Positions 8,988 through 18,717 are shown, counted from the first letter of the stretch. The stretch is 64,000 bases of DNA from Gimesia aquarii (GCF_007748175.1 NZ_CP037422.1:434001-498000); one strand, 5' to 3'. Program-made: numbers and translations. The notes: a model not told the origin generated them from the letters alone.

Positions 8988-9896
8988 CTATTCGGCCCTT
9001 AAAATCCCTAATCGTTGCAATTTTGACTGACATTCATCTCGTTCACGACTTCGTTTGAGCGATTTCCAGGTTTCATCCTGAGCCGCAAGGAACTCTTCTT
9101 CGGAAAAAGGGGGGACCATCGATTTCTCAGCCGCAGAGGCCATCAAACGTTCCAACACACCTTTATCCAGACGGGTCAGGAACATGGCTCCCTGTCGGTA
9201 ATCTTCAAAGGCTTCCCAGACTACGGGAAACAGCGGTTTGACAATCTGTTCTCCAATGGCGCGGGAATATTCCTGAATCTCCCACTGGGCATGTGAGTCC
9301 ATGCGCAAACTGAGAAAATGAATCAGGTTATGCAAATCAATTTTCCAGTACGCCTCGGTATACGTGGCCAATGGCAAATCTTTGCGGGCCTGCTCTCGTG
9401 CCACTCCAGCTTCCAGGCGGGCTTCGTAAACGGCACGGGCATTCTGTTGAAATTCGGTTTCTTCCGCCGTCAGTTTGGTACCAATTTCATCTGGCAGCGG
9501 GGCATCACTGCCCTGTCGATTGTTGGTAGCCTGGGCGCGCCATTCGCCGGGAAGCGTTGTTTGTGCAGAGTCGATGGCCACGGAATAGCGGGTGCTGTAT
9601 TCATTGACGTTTGCGGTGCGGTGACGAATCCATTGTCGCCAGCAATCCATGGGGACCCGCACCAGAAACTTGAGTTCGGCCATTTCAAACGGGGTACTGT
9701 GTCGATGTCGCATTAAATAACGGATCAAAGTTCGGTCATCTGATACGCGTTTGGTTCCCTCTCCATAGCTGACACGGGCTGCCTGAACAATCGAACTGTC
9801 ATCACCCATCACATCTACCAGACACACAAACCCGTCATTGAGCACGGGAATCTTTTTCCAGCGCAATTCTTCAACGAGATCAGACCGCTCCGTCAT
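8988..9896 (-). CDS. thyX: FAD-dependent thymidylate synthase ThyX
   Basis: Makes dTMP from dUMP using methylene-THF and FAD/NADPH. The ThyX signature RHR-x7-S is present as RHRTANVNEYSTRY, preceded by LIRYLMRHRHSTPFE. Helical segments and the conserved region WKIDLHNLIHFLSLRMD follow, with R..HAQWEIQEYS near the end. At 302 residues it is somewhat longer than many ThyX proteins because of a C-terminal helical extension. ATG at 9896 is preferred over ATG at 9914 because GGGAG lies 9 bases upstream of it. No thyA is visible in the window, so this may be the only thymidylate synthase. Confidence 0.95.
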   Translation of the reverse strand: MTERSDLVEELRWKKIPVLNDGFVCLVDVMGDDSSIVQAARVSYGEGTKRVSDDRTLIRYLMRHRHSTPFEMAELKFLVRVPMDCWRQWIRHRTANVNEYSTRYSVAIDSAQTTLPGEWRAQATNNRQGSDAPLPDEIGTKLTAEETEFQQNARAVYEARLEAGVAREQARKDLPLATYTEAYWKIDLHNLIHFLSLRMDSHAQWEIQEYSRAIGEQIVKPLFPVVWEAFEDYRQGAMFLTRLDKGVLERLMASAAEKSMVPPFSEEEFLAAQDETWKSLKRSRERDECQSKLQRLGILRAE

Positions 9897-10094
9897 CGGG
9901 GAAACTCCCACCATTCATAGAAAAGATCAATTGAGCTTAAAATCCAACAGCAGTGATATCATTCTGCCTTTGAAATCTATCAGACATTCAACAGCCATTT
10001 ATAGTCAACCGACAACGCAAACGACACCTTACCGGCCCGTGTGTCTGCCAAAATCCATAAATTCACTCACCATTGACACCGTTTGTGAATCTGG

Positions 10095-11159
10095 TCAAAG
10101 CATGGAGAGTCGGGACGTAATGTCCACTGTCCGGTTTTCACGTGAGGATTTCAGAGCCGCCAGTAAAATTTCGGTGACATGTCTGGCGGTTGCGGCATTG
10201 GACAGGGGAGGTTGAATTGCCTGCCGAATACAGGTCGCCCAATGCTGATGTGAATTCTGATGAGGATAGCGGGACAAATCGATGGTCTCTTCGATGAGGG
10301 GAGCGTCTTCATCCACATTGGAACTGGGATAAAAATACTGCAACGATTCCGCCTGCCGACTACTTACAATTTTGCCGGCTGTCCCATGCACGGAAAATTC
10401 ATATGTGCGTGCGGCATCACACCATCCGGTTTGTGCTGTGCCCAGCGCACCATTTTCAAACTCCAGAATCATGGACGCGGTATCTTCCAGACGCGTGGGC
10501 TTGGCCACTGTTTTGAGTTTAGCGGTAATCGATTTCACAGACCCCACCACGCCGACCAGATTCGCGATCGCGTACACACCCATATCAAACAGAGCGCCGA
10601 CGTCTGCTTGATCGGCGTCGAAAAACCAGAGATCATCCGTGGGTTTCTCTTCGAGAATTTCCTGAATGCCCGCGTAGTAGACTTCAGGTCCCCCATGACT
10701 TGAACGTGCCTGTGCCGAAGAGATGGTTCCCAGTTTCTGATCTTGAATATAATCGCGGGTTGCCAGCACATGGGGATTCGACATATACGGCAGCGCGAGC
10801 ACGGTCTGGTTATGATTCTCAGTCTCTTCCACAAAGGCATCGGCTTCGTCCATCGATGTGCTCAGCGGTTTTTGCATGTAGACATGTTTGCCCGCCTTGA
10901 TGGCTTTGATTCCCCATTCCACATGCAGCGGATGAGGTAACGCAATGGCAACCGCATTGATGTTGTCATCATCGATGACCTCCTGATAGTTCTGAGTCGA
11001 ACGTGGAACGTTGAACTTTCGACAGAGCACATCCAGCCGCGATTGTTTGCGGCCGGCTAACATCACAACTTCACAATCATCCACCGTCTGGAGTTCAGGG
11101 AGATGCATCTTGGCTGCGATGCCCCCTGCACCGATAATCCCCACTTTCAAATCCTGCAT
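10095..11159 (-). CDS. Gfo/Idh/MocA family oxidoreductase
   Basis: A cytoplasmic NAD(P)-dependent sugar or inositol dehydrogenase-like enzyme. The Rossmann motif GIIGAGGIAAKMH opens the protein, followed by the family motif HPLHVEWGIKAIKAGKHVYMQKPLS, in which QKP replaces the usual EKP, a tolerated variant. The C-terminal alpha/beta domain carries the typical GALFDMGVYAIANLVGVVG, where D-x-G-x-Y/H is the catalytic region. The chosen ATG at 11159 has GGAGA seven bases upstream; the longer frame to 11243 has no support. It is monocistronic, and the substrate cannot be predicted. Confidence 0.9.
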   Translation of the reverse strand: MQDLKVGIIGAGGIAAKMHLPELQTVDDCEVVMLAGRKQSRLDVLCRKFNVPRSTQNYQEVIDDDNINAVAIALPHPLHVEWGIKAIKAGKHVYMQKPLSTSMDEADAFVEETENHNQTVLALPYMSNPHVLATRDYIQDQKLGTISSAQARSSHGGPEVYYAGIQEILEEKPTDDLWFFDADQADVGALFDMGVYAIANLVGVVGSVKSITAKLKTVAKPTRLEDTASMILEFENGALGTAQTGWCDAARTYEFSVHGTAGKIVSSRQAESLQYFYPSSNVDEDAPLIEETIDLSRYPHQNSHQHWATCIRQAIQPPLSNAATARHVTEILLAALKSSRENRTVDITSRLSML

Positions 11160-11456
11160 TGTCTTCTCCACAAATTTCACATTAAGTGCCACACAATATG
11201 AATTTAGTTTCTTCATTTTGGGTGAATGTGTAAAGCATGCCACCGTTCAGAGCGTACTATTGTGGTATATTTGCTTTATTTCACGAAAAGATTTCGCAAT
11301 AGTAGTATCGCGGAGATGGTTTGCAGCAAGTCGATATGAAATCAAGTGACAGACTGAGCCACCAGCAAGACTTCATTAGCGGCATGCTGGCGTTAAAACC
11401 GTATGCTGATGGGAAACAGGAATGATCAATGAAACGATTCGCCGTTTGAGGTCTCA

Positions 11457-12269
11457 CTAGCACTCAGCTTCCGGTTTTTGACCAGCGACGATGAGATTCC
11501 AGGTTAACTTGCGAAGTGCTATCGCTGGCAATCGTTCTACAATCTTATCAGTAAAACACGCGAGATACGAAAATGGGGTGGATAGCCATTGGGGACTGAG
11601 GGGCACCTCAGCAAAAGGAGTTGAGAACAGACCCTGTGGTAGGATTTGCACAGAACTCAAGTTCGCCCGTTCACAGGCATCCTGAAGTGATCGAGCCGTC
11701 AATTCTTTCTGTTCTGCAGAATAGTGCGTATCGATGCGCTTACGGATTCGTCTGGCAACAGAAACCAGTGGATTTCCAGGCTGTGGTTCATTGGCGATGA
11801 ACCAGCCTCCCGGCTTCAGCAGTTGAACGGTACTCTTGAGCATTGAGTCAAGATCGTCGAAGTGGTGCAAAAGCCCAATCGCGAATATTAGATCAAACGA
11901 CTTTCCCGGCTGGAAGTCCTTAATATTTGCCGCTACGAATTCGATTTCTGGTCCTGAATTATGCACACAAGCGTAATGTATCAGATTTTCCGAGTAGTCG
12001 ACCCCGCAATAACTACCTACGCGCCCCTCCAGGTATTTTGCCGAGAAGCCTGCCCCGCATCCCACTTCTAACACATCAGCTTTGGGGGACATGGGGATGG
12101 ATCTCAATGTCTGAAAAAGACGATGCCTGCGTGCATGCCGGGTTGCAGTCAGTAAGTCTTTACGGCAATACTTCTCCGCAATTTGATCGAATAACTCACG
12201 GTCGCGAGTGGCATGGTCAGTGTCCGCGTCTTGTTGGTTCTGTGATTGCGGGTTTGTATGCTCTTCCAT
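11457..12269 (-). CDS. Class I SAM-dependent methyltransferase
   Basis: A 270-residue methyltransferase. The SAM-binding motif I is VLEVGCGAGFSAKYL near residue 65, motif II follows (YCGVDYSENLI) and the DLIFAIGLLHHFDDLDSML segment matches the Methyltransf_11/25 families. The C-terminal part is helical and hydrophobic (about 225-262), suggesting membrane contact or a lipid substrate. It lies at the 3' end of a minus-strand surface-glycan group, so a role in modifying a lipid-linked sugar, or the lipid itself, is inferred from context. Confidence 0.85.
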   Translation of the reverse strand: MEEHTNPQSQNQQDADTDHATRDRELFDQIAEKYCRKDLLTATRHARRHRLFQTLRSIPMSPKADVLEVGCGAGFSAKYLEGRVGSYCGVDYSENLIHYACVHNSGPEIEFVAANIKDFQPGKSFDLIFAIGLLHHFDDLDSMLKSTVQLLKPGGWFIANEPQPGNPLVSVARRIRKRIDTHYSAEQKELTARSLQDACERANLSSVQILPQGLFSTPFAEVPLSPQWLSTPFSYLACFTDKIVERLPAIALRKLTWNLIVAGQKPEAEC

Positions 12270-12389
12270 TTTCGAACTGTTCGTTGAATGATAAATCGTT
12301 AATAAAAATGATAAGCTGAAAGATCGATGATAGATGACGATGTTGTAAACTGCTCAGAATTTACCACTCGATTCAGAGGCTGTTCATTA

Positions 12390-12770
12390 TTATCGAGATT
12401 GTCTGATGTTGCCGAACACAAACTTTCCATAGACAAAAAATTTCATCACAAAGGAAGTTCCCAATACTAACAAAACTCTGACGTAGAAATTCGAAAATTC
12501 CAGTGCGCTGAGTGCCAGCAAACTAAGATATTCAAGAATCCGAAACGAACCGTTCGTAATTGTGAAATGAATAAACTGTTTGAGCAAAGGTATTTCAGTT
12601 GATAAAAAAACAAACCAGCGACATCCAGAAAAATTAAGAATATAAGTTACTGCCAGTGCGACTGCAAAAGAGATCGACTCAGCAAACCCTAAATAAAATA
12701 GACCAAATGCAATACTGAGATTTGTGACCAGGCTTACGACAATCAGAATGATGTACCGCATGCTCTTCAT
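12390..12770 (-). CDS. GtrA-like family membrane protein
   Basis: A small protein of 126 residues with four hydrophobic helices (about 5-27, 30-50, 68-88 and 92-115), the usual size and pattern of GtrA. Proteins of this family take part in moving or handling undecaprenyl-phosphate-linked sugars across the membrane. Conserved features include the LNFSGCRWFVF segment after helix 2. The ATG at 12770 gives the normal family length; the longer frame starts with TTG and overlaps the upstream methyltransferase. It sits between two methyltransferases and next to a GT2 dolichol-phosphate mannose synthase-like enzyme, the classical GtrA context. Confidence 0.85.
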   Translation of the reverse strand: MKSMRYIILIVVSLVTNLSIAFGLFYLGFAESISFAVALAVTYILNFSGCRWFVFLSTEIPLLKQFIHFTITNGSFRILEYLSLLALSALEFSNFYVRVLLVLGTSFVMKFFVYGKFVFGNIRQSR

Positions 12771-12837
12771 ATTAATGAAACTAAAAATTTGCACAGAACT
12801 ATCATTCGATTTGCAGAAAATTAAAGTCAGAAAGCAA

Positions 12838-13611
12838 TTATGTTGAAGGCTTTTGTGCAATCAAAATTAGTGATTGTCCTATCGGAGGCCCGACGAATCG
12901 ATCAAGTTTTTTCAGGATGGGAAGCATTCTTTTAATTCTCGCTAATTGCCGAGTTGACATTGTACGCGAGAAGTTCGCTTGTTTTTTCAGAATTCGGCTT
13001 TTCATAAAATAAGGGATGACACCAAAAAGATTCATGTAATGTATCTTTTTAATCTGCCATCCAGATTGTGTTGCTTTTTGCTTTAATTCTGACTTGATAT
13101 AACGCCGGTAATGACCTGAAGCGATATCAACACTACCGTAAAGCCATCGCCCCGCTGGTACTTTTATTAATAAATGTCCACCCGGTTGAACCATTTTAAA
13201 AAATTGAGTTAACAGGGCTTGATCGTTTTCCACATGTTCTAAAACATCAAAACAGATAATGGAATCAATTTTCTTGCGCGCGATTTCCTCCATATTTTCA
13301 TCGAGGTCAAGTTGCGCACATTCCACATTAGCATAGTCGGCGAAACGATGTTGAAGGACTTGCATGTTTTGCGGACTCAAATCAACGGCGAGTACGTATT
13401 CTGCATAATGACTTAGTTGTTCCGTTGCATTACCAATTCCACACCCTGCATCTAATACTCTTTTTCCCAGCCAGGGAGCAACCAGCTCGATAGACCATTG
13501 ATAGTAGGGTGTTAATGATTGCATACGCGAAAGTGCCTCAAGATGCTCTGCCTCTAAGGGGAGCTTTTTGGCCACGGCGTCTACATTGTTGGGATTAGAA
13601 TTGGTCGACAT
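12838..13611 (-). CDS. Class I SAM-dependent methyltransferase
   Basis: A 257-residue methyltransferase with motif I RVLDAGCGIGNATEQL near residue 50, motif II VLAVDLSPQNM and the DSIICFDVLEHVENDQALL segment typical of the UbiE/Methyltransf_11 superfamily. The C-terminal half is basic and contains a HYRRYIKSELKQ segment seen in methyltransferases next to glycosyltransferase genes. The GT2 gene lies 53 bases upstream and gtrA follows 67 bases downstream, so the three look co-transcribed. A role in modifying a sugar or lipid carrier is inferred from the neighbours. Confidence 0.87.
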   Translation of the reverse strand: MSTNSNPNNVDAVAKKLPLEAEHLEALSRMQSLTPYYQWSIELVAPWLGKRVLDAGCGIGNATEQLSHYAEYVLAVDLSPQNMQVLQHRFADYANVECAQLDLDENMEEIARKKIDSIICFDVLEHVENDQALLTQFFKMVQPGGHLLIKVPAGRWLYGSVDIASGHYRRYIKSELKQKATQSGWQIKKIHYMNLFGVIPYFMKSRILKKQANFSRTMSTRQLARIKRMLPILKKLDRFVGPPIGQSLILIAQKPST

Positions 13612-13664
13612 ACAGATGAAATTTCTCTATTTTACAATTGCAATGTCCACTAATTTGATACGAG

Positions 13665-14591
13665 TTAGTTTTGGCTGCGTTTATCAATCATGTCTGCCAG
13701 GAGGGCAAAAAAAGTTGTATTCATACTAAACATTAGCAGCATGATGGTTTTGTCTGTGATATTGTTCAAAATAAAAATGTCGTACATGAACGAAATCATA
13801 AAGGCAACGATCTGAATTGCTGCAAAAGGGCCAAAAACTTTAAGAGGAGCGAAGTAGACTCCCAGGCGGATAATCAACTGTAAAAAACGAAGTGTGTCTC
13901 GAATTGGTTGGATTTTTGATTTACCAATTCTGCGGGAGTAATTGATGGGCTCATAATGCACACTGTATTTATTTGTCAGGTGTGCCATTGTAATCGTCGT
14001 CGTAAAACTGAAACCATCAGGCAGAATACTCAGATACTTTTCTGCCAGGCTCCGTTTAAAGACTCGCAAACCAGAATTCAAATCGGGGATGTTGCGACCG
14101 GAAATCCACGAAGCATAATGTTTCAAGAAATACTTGGGGATTTTTCGGAATGTAGAATACTCTACGTTTTCACCTGTTCTCGACCCCACAACCATGTCGT
14201 AATCTTTCATACTCGCCAATAAATCACCAATTCGCTCATTGGGATAGGTCCCATCGGCATCGGTAATGACAATGTATTCATAGCTGGCGTGTCGCACACC
14301 CGTTTTGAGAGAAGCACCATACCCCTGATTTGTCTCATGTTTCAGAACTTTGATTTCCGGATGAAACTCTTGCAGTGATTGCAGCGCAGCGCACGTACCG
14401 TCAGTCGAACCATCATTAACGATAATGAGTTCATGAGGGCCGATCTCGGACAAAATACTCTTCAGCTCAATGACAGCATCAGGCAGTGCCTGAACTTCGT
14501 TGAAACAGGGGACGATTACGGTAAATGGATTGGGAACCGATTTCGGTCGATCGCTCTGTTCGAGTTTTTGAGTCAAAGGAGCCATATTCAT
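13665..14591 (-). CDS. GT2 family glycosyltransferase, polyprenyl-phosphate sugar transferase-like
   Basis: A GT-A fold enzyme of 308 residues. The N-terminus reads TVIVPCFNEVQALPDAV, followed by ELIIVNDGSTDGT and the metal-binding VITDADGTYPNERI. The central GLRVFKRSLAEKYL is typical of dolichol-phosphate mannose synthase-like enzymes. The C-terminal 75 residues hold two hydrophobic helices that would anchor it in the inner membrane. Such enzymes transfer a nucleotide-activated sugar to polyprenyl phosphate, the substrate used by GtrA and by PMT/ArnT-type transferases, both also encoded here. The sugar is unknown. Confidence 0.9.
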   Translation of the reverse strand: MNMAPLTQKLEQSDRPKSVPNPFTVIVPCFNEVQALPDAVIELKSILSEIGPHELIIVNDGSTDGTCAALQSLQEFHPEIKVLKHETNQGYGASLKTGVRHASYEYIVITDADGTYPNERIGDLLASMKDYDMVVGSRTGENVEYSTFRKIPKYFLKHYASWISGRNIPDLNSGLRVFKRSLAEKYLSILPDGFSFTTTITMAHLTNKYSVHYEPINYSRRIGKSKIQPIRDTLRFLQLIIRLGVYFAPLKVFGPFAAIQIVAFMISFMYDIFILNNITDKTIMLLMFSMNTTFFALLADMIDKRSQN

Positions 14592-15196
14592 GATGTTATT
14601 TTTACCACGCTAAGATGTTTTGTTCTCAAGGAACCAACATAAGGCGTTCCAAGTAAAAACAGTCCTACCGCCAGATTCATTCCCCGGGCAGGACGAGATG
14701 TTGCTTAATCAATGAGCTGATGAAAGGATGCCAGTTAGAGAAATCATACTTCAATAAACGGCGTCATCAATTTTTTAAATCGATTCATAGTTCTTAAACA
14801 TGTGAAAATCATGATTCGGTTGTATTCAGCGAGGAGTTCAATCAGCAATAATCATGTAAGTGATGCAGGTAAAATTATTCTGACGGAGTGCCACAGGTAA
14901 TGACAAGAAATTTTTGATGGCAATCGATAAAATATCATTTCGTAGTCATCGTTTCTGGTATTCAAGCGCGGATCATGTTGCAAAAATGCATCATGATGTA
15001 CCAATTATTTTGAACGGACTTATCGCTAAAAGTCGAATAAGTGTCACAGGCGCTTTTCCAACGCAATTGTGAGTCACTCATTTTTTAAAAGGCCGTCAAT
15101 GTGATGAGTTCGGTGTGATTCTCTGGTTTCTTTGTAACGGCAGTGAAATGAAATCTACCGTTTTGAGACCAATGTTATAGTGTGAATGAATGGCGA
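14592..15196. other. Intergenic region, about 0.6 kb
   Basis: No open frame of interest, RNA gene or terminator was recognised. The stretch is AT-rich and must hold the promoter of the minus-strand GT2 gene. Around 14990 it has a short block, GTTGCAAAAATGCATCAT, that resembles one near 17204 in the next long gap; the similarity is short. Confidence 0.6.
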
Positions 15197-16894
15197 TCAA
15201 ATATTGAGACCTGATTCATTTTTTTTATTACGCAGTGGTATTAATCTGATTTCAGGCTGATCTACTTCAATGATCCAAATTGATCGATCTTTAAAGTAAT
15301 CAATCAATTTTTTGTTTTTTTCTGGCTCTAATACACGAGCCCAGATGACCTTGGATTCATCGATGTCAGCCCGGTTATAGACCCATTCTTGATGAATGTT
15401 ATGATCTCGATTGTATTTAACCAGTATCAGATGTTTCCCTCCCATGTCGGCGAGTTTTTTCAAAATTTGTTGCTTTTCAGTAGCCCAACTATGGAATGCC
15501 GTGGTTGGATTCGGATTCGCATAACTGGCGGTCATCGTGATTGTTGAAAGGGCAGTCAAAACAAGCGTGATGGCAACTAACATTTTCCCCACAGGACGCC
15601 AATTCCTTTTCCACTGATACACATATCTCAAACATTGGATTTGCAGCAAAATTAATAAACAACCAATGGGGGCGATGTAATGAGGATTCCCTGATGTATT
15701 CTGAGAAACAGCGCAAACAATCAATAACATTGAGATCAATAGCGCAAATAAAGTCTCACGTTTTCTGAAAAGTGCACCGATACCGCAGAAACAAATTAGA
15801 ATGATTACATAAGAGCCTGTATAGGTGATATCGAACCTCAATAATTTCATAAACAAGCTCATCTTAACAGATGTAAATTGAAGTTCGAATTTGGGTTCTG
15901 CTTGATGAGCGGCCGAATCATAACCGTAAATGATTCGGGGAGGCTCTTTACTGGCAGTTTCTTTTTTTGCAGAAAATATGAGCCCTTCCATTGACGTAGG
16001 ATAGTATTGATCGACCCACGCTTGATAGGGAAGTGTTGTGATACTTCCTGTTACACGATAGTTATAATATCCCATCCATAAAAAAGCAGGAATTAATATC
16101 GCGACTATCGGAATAATAATTCGAGAAACAGCAACCGACCAACCAGGTCTCTGTTTCCCGAATAGCCAGCATAAAAGCGCAATCGCGATCGGCAATGCTG
16201 CTAAAAGCCCTTCATAAGGCCGGCTGTTTGCAAGTATGATTAAACCAACACCCAAAATGAACGACGTAGAAATTTGGGGCTTTTTCTTTAAACGCGGATA
16301 AGCCCCATATAAAAGGGCACCACCCAGTAAAGCAACTTGACCTCCCCAGTAGCTTTGCCCCCACATAATCAAGAAAGTGGCATTGAGCGTTGAGAGAAAG
16401 CCGCCATATACGGCCCATCTTCTTGGGACCCAACCACAAAGCATCCAAAAGATAGCACCGTTTGCAGCAGCCATTGCCAGCCAAGCACCAACTATCGGAA
16501 ATCCGAACAATACTTGTCCGATTGCAAGAGCGGCTCCTTGTCCAGGAGGATATTTAGCTTGATATGATGGCCTCTGGATAATATGGAAGCTTTCAAAGTG
16601 TTCCCAGAGAGGATGTGTTGGATTCGTCAGCCTACCTGAGGCAAATGTGTCAGCCGCAAGCACATAGGCATATTCGTCGTGAACGATCGGATTCGGAAAG
16701 TGAATACATAGTCCAAAAAAAAGTTCCATAGCGAGAGTCAGTAATGTGAAAAACACAACTCCTCCCGCCACACTATGAGGCGCTTTGCGTAATGCGAACC
16801 TGAAGGCTTTTACAAATTTTAAAGTCAGTTGTTTACAAAATATTGCAATCGCAATTGAACAGCAGACAATAATCAAAGGCAGCAGATTATTCAT
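15197..16894 (-). CDS. PMT/ArnT-like (GT39-type) membrane glycosyltransferase
   Basis: A 565-residue protein with about ten to twelve hydrophobic helices and a soluble C-terminal domain of about 100 residues. The first periplasmic loop carries HDEYAYVLAADTFASGRL and later KYPPGQGAALAIGQ, the acidic and P-rich pattern of GT-C enzymes that use polyprenyl-phosphate sugar donors. It would mannosylate or glycosylate an envelope acceptor on the outer side of the membrane. ATG at 16894 is preferred to a TTG start at 16990, which has no ribosome binding site. It lies upstream of the GT2/GtrA set that would supply the donor. Confidence 0.8.
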   Translation of the reverse strand: MNNLLPLIIVCCSIAIAIFCKQLTLKFVKAFRFALRKAPHSVAGGVVFFTLLTLAMELFFGLCIHFPNPIVHDEYAYVLAADTFASGRLTNPTHPLWEHFESFHIIQRPSYQAKYPPGQGAALAIGQVLFGFPIVGAWLAMAAANGAIFWMLCGWVPRRWAVYGGFLSTLNATFLIMWGQSYWGGQVALLGGALLYGAYPRLKKKPQISTSFILGVGLIILANSRPYEGLLAALPIAIALLCWLFGKQRPGWSVAVSRIIIPIVAILIPAFLWMGYYNYRVTGSITTLPYQAWVDQYYPTSMEGLIFSAKKETASKEPPRIIYGYDSAAHQAEPKFELQFTSVKMSLFMKLLRFDITYTGSYVIILICFCGIGALFRKRETLFALLISMLLIVCAVSQNTSGNPHYIAPIGCLLILLQIQCLRYVYQWKRNWRPVGKMLVAITLVLTALSTITMTASYANPNPTTAFHSWATEKQQILKKLADMGGKHLILVKYNRDHNIHQEWVYNRADIDESKVIWARVLEPEKNKKLIDYFKDRSIWIIEVDQPEIRLIPLRNKKNESGLNI

Positions 16895-17323
16895 TTCAAC
16901 TCGTTTTTGATGTAGCACTTTTGATAGAGAAAAGGCAAAACTTTCATTGAGGGGACTGAAAGCACACAAGTTAGAGTAGGTATCACTCAATCAATGCGGT
17001 TTGCTTTGTGGTTGAACTCAAGACACCTGATGACTGAGTTAGTCACTTTCATCAGGATTAAACTTGGTTCGCAGGTTCTATTCATAGATAAGGACAAAAA
17101 ATATACTGACTGATGGTACTAGGCAATGACAAGGTTTTATTGATTACATTTCACCATTTCAGATCTAATTGGCAGTGATCTTAATACTGGCAGACAATCG
17201 TGTTGCATTAATGCATCATTTCCTGCCTACCCCTTTGAACTGATTGATCGATATCAGTAGAATCTATGCCAGCGAACTACATCGTTTGGGTAGATTAGAT
17301 TTCATACTGCAAAAGGAACTTTA
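16895..17323. other. Divergent intergenic region
   Basis: About 430 bases between the minus-strand PMT-like gene and the plus-strand VOC gene. It should contain both divergent promoters, but no clear -35/-10 pair, operator or hairpin could be identified. Confidence 0.5.
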
Positions 17324-17662
17324 ATGAGACAATTTCATCATGTGGGCGTGATTACTGATGAACCACAGCCTAATGAAATCTATGTTTCTGAGACCAAAGT
17401 CTATGTAACCAACCCCAATGAGCACCCCTACAAAATTGAATATCTAAGATTCGAAGCCGACACGCCTGTCACGGGACCTGTTCGAGACCAACCCCACATC
17501 GCGTTTAAAGTTCCTGATCTTGAGAAGGAGATTGAAGGGGCAGAAATCCTGCTGGGACCGTTTCAGGCGATGGAGAATTTAAAAGTGGTTTTCGTGCTCA
17601 TCGATGGGGCCGTGTATGAGTTTATGGAATTTACCGACGGCTCTGAATTTGGAGAATTTTAA
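17324..17662 (+). CDS. VOC-like (glyoxalase fold) small protein
   Basis: A 112-residue soluble protein beginning MRQFHHVGVITDEPQPNE, like the first strand and metal-ligand His of vicinal-oxygen-chelate proteins. A second block reads PHIAFKVPDLEKEIEGAEIL and a third VVFVLIDGAVYEFME, consistent with two beta-alpha-beta-beta-beta modules. The gene ends two bases before the start of the secreted Gfo/Idh/MocA-like gene, so the two are translationally linked. A role with that oxidoreductase in sugar-derivative metabolism is a context inference. Confidence 0.75.
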   Translation: MRQFHHVGVITDEPQPNEIYVSETKVYVTNPNEHPYKIEYLRFEADTPVTGPVRDQPHIAFKVPDLEKEIEGAEILLGPFQAMENLKVVFVLIDGAVYEFMEFTDGSEFGEF

Positions 17663-17664
17663 TA

Positions 17665-18717
17665 ATGAGATTCCTGTGCGGCTGCTTAAATTTCAAATGG
17701 ACATTGATCGCGATATTCTGCTTGAGCGTATGTCATCTCAGTTATGCCGAAGATCCAAAAACACTACGAATTGGAATCATTGGTCTGGATACTTCGCATT
17801 CCAGTAGTTTTTCAAAGATTCTGAATCATCCCAAACCGGAATTCAAAGAGTTTCAAGCTTGCAAAGTGGTTGCCGCTTATCCCCACGGTAGTCGCGAAAT
17901 CAAAGAAAGTTTGGAGAGCGTTCCTAAAATAACGGAACTGGTCAAGCAGCAGGGGGTCGAAATTGTTCCTACGATCGAAGAGTTACTTTCCAAAGTCGAT
18001 GCCGTCCTGTTAGAAAGCAACGATGGTCGCGTGCACTTGGAGCAGGCCATTCCTGTGTTAAAAGCTGGTAAACCGCTGTTTGTTGATAAACCCATTGCCG
18101 GAGATCTGGCTGATGTGATTGCGATCTTTGAAGCGGCCAGGCATTTTAAAACTCCCGTTTTCAGTTCTTCTTCACTACGTTATACCGATGGTGCTAAAGA
18201 AATTCGTAGCGGTAAGATTGGTGAAATTATCGGCTGCGATGCTTACAGCCCCTGCCCTGTGGAAACGACACATCCCGATTTCTATTGGTACGGAATTCAT
18301 GGCGTCGAAACCATGTATACGATTATGGGCCCCGGTTGTGAAACGGTCATCCGCGTGAATACGCCTGAGACAGACCTTGCTGTGGGAACTTGGAAAGAGG
18401 GAAAAATTGGTACGTTTCGAGGACGTCGCAAAGCGAATAATGGCTATCAAGGTGGTTATGGAGGGACTGCCTTTGGAACGAAAGGCGTGGCACAGATTGG
18501 CAGCTTCAGTGGCTACGAACCATTGCTGGTGGAAGTGGTAAAGTTTTTCCGTACCGGCAAACCTCCGGTATCGAATGCAGAATCCACAGAAATTTATACT
18601 TTTATGACGGCCGCTGATATCAGCAAAGCCAAAGGCGGTGTTCCTGTCAAATTACAGGATGTTTACTCAACGACGTTGAAAGCAGCTAAACAGCGACTTG
18701 CCAAATATCTGGATTAG
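17665..18717 (+). CDS. Exported Gfo/Idh/MocA-like oxidoreductase
   Basis: A 350-residue protein with an N-terminal signal segment (about residues 1-28, hydrophobic core LIAIFCLSVCHLSYA, likely cut after the Ala before EDPKTL). Then comes a Rossmann start RIGIIGLDTSHSSSF instead of the classic GxGxxG. The family motif is kept as EQAIPVLKAGKPLFVDKPIAG, and HGVETMYTIMGPG is the C-terminal domain equivalent. Planctomycetes encode many exported proteins of this family. The altered nucleotide-binding loop leaves catalysis uncertain. It is the second gene of a two-gene operon with the VOC-like gene. Confidence 0.85.
   Translation: MRFLCGCLNFKWTLIAIFCLSVCHLSYAEDPKTLRIGIIGLDTSHSSSFSKILNHPKPEFKEFQACKVVAAYPHGSREIKESLESVPKITELVKQQGVEIVPTIEELLSKVDAVLLESNDGRVHLEQAIPVLKAGKPLFVDKPIAGDLADVIAIFEAARHFKTPVFSSSSLRYTDGAKEIRSGKIGEIIGCDAYSPCPVETTHPDFYWYGIHGVETMYTIMGPGCETVIRVNTPETDLAVGTWKEGKIGTFRGRRKANNGYQGGYGGTAFGTKGVAQIGSFSGYEPLLVEVVKFFRTGKPPVSNAESTEIYTFMTAADISKAKGGVPVKLQDVYSTTLKAAKQRLAKYLD

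Noticed and set aside
14895-17240. Similarity between the intergenic regions near 14.9 and 17.2 kb (GTTGCA...ATGCATCAT)
   Set aside because: Only short, broken matches in AT-rich DNA; not enough to call a repeat.
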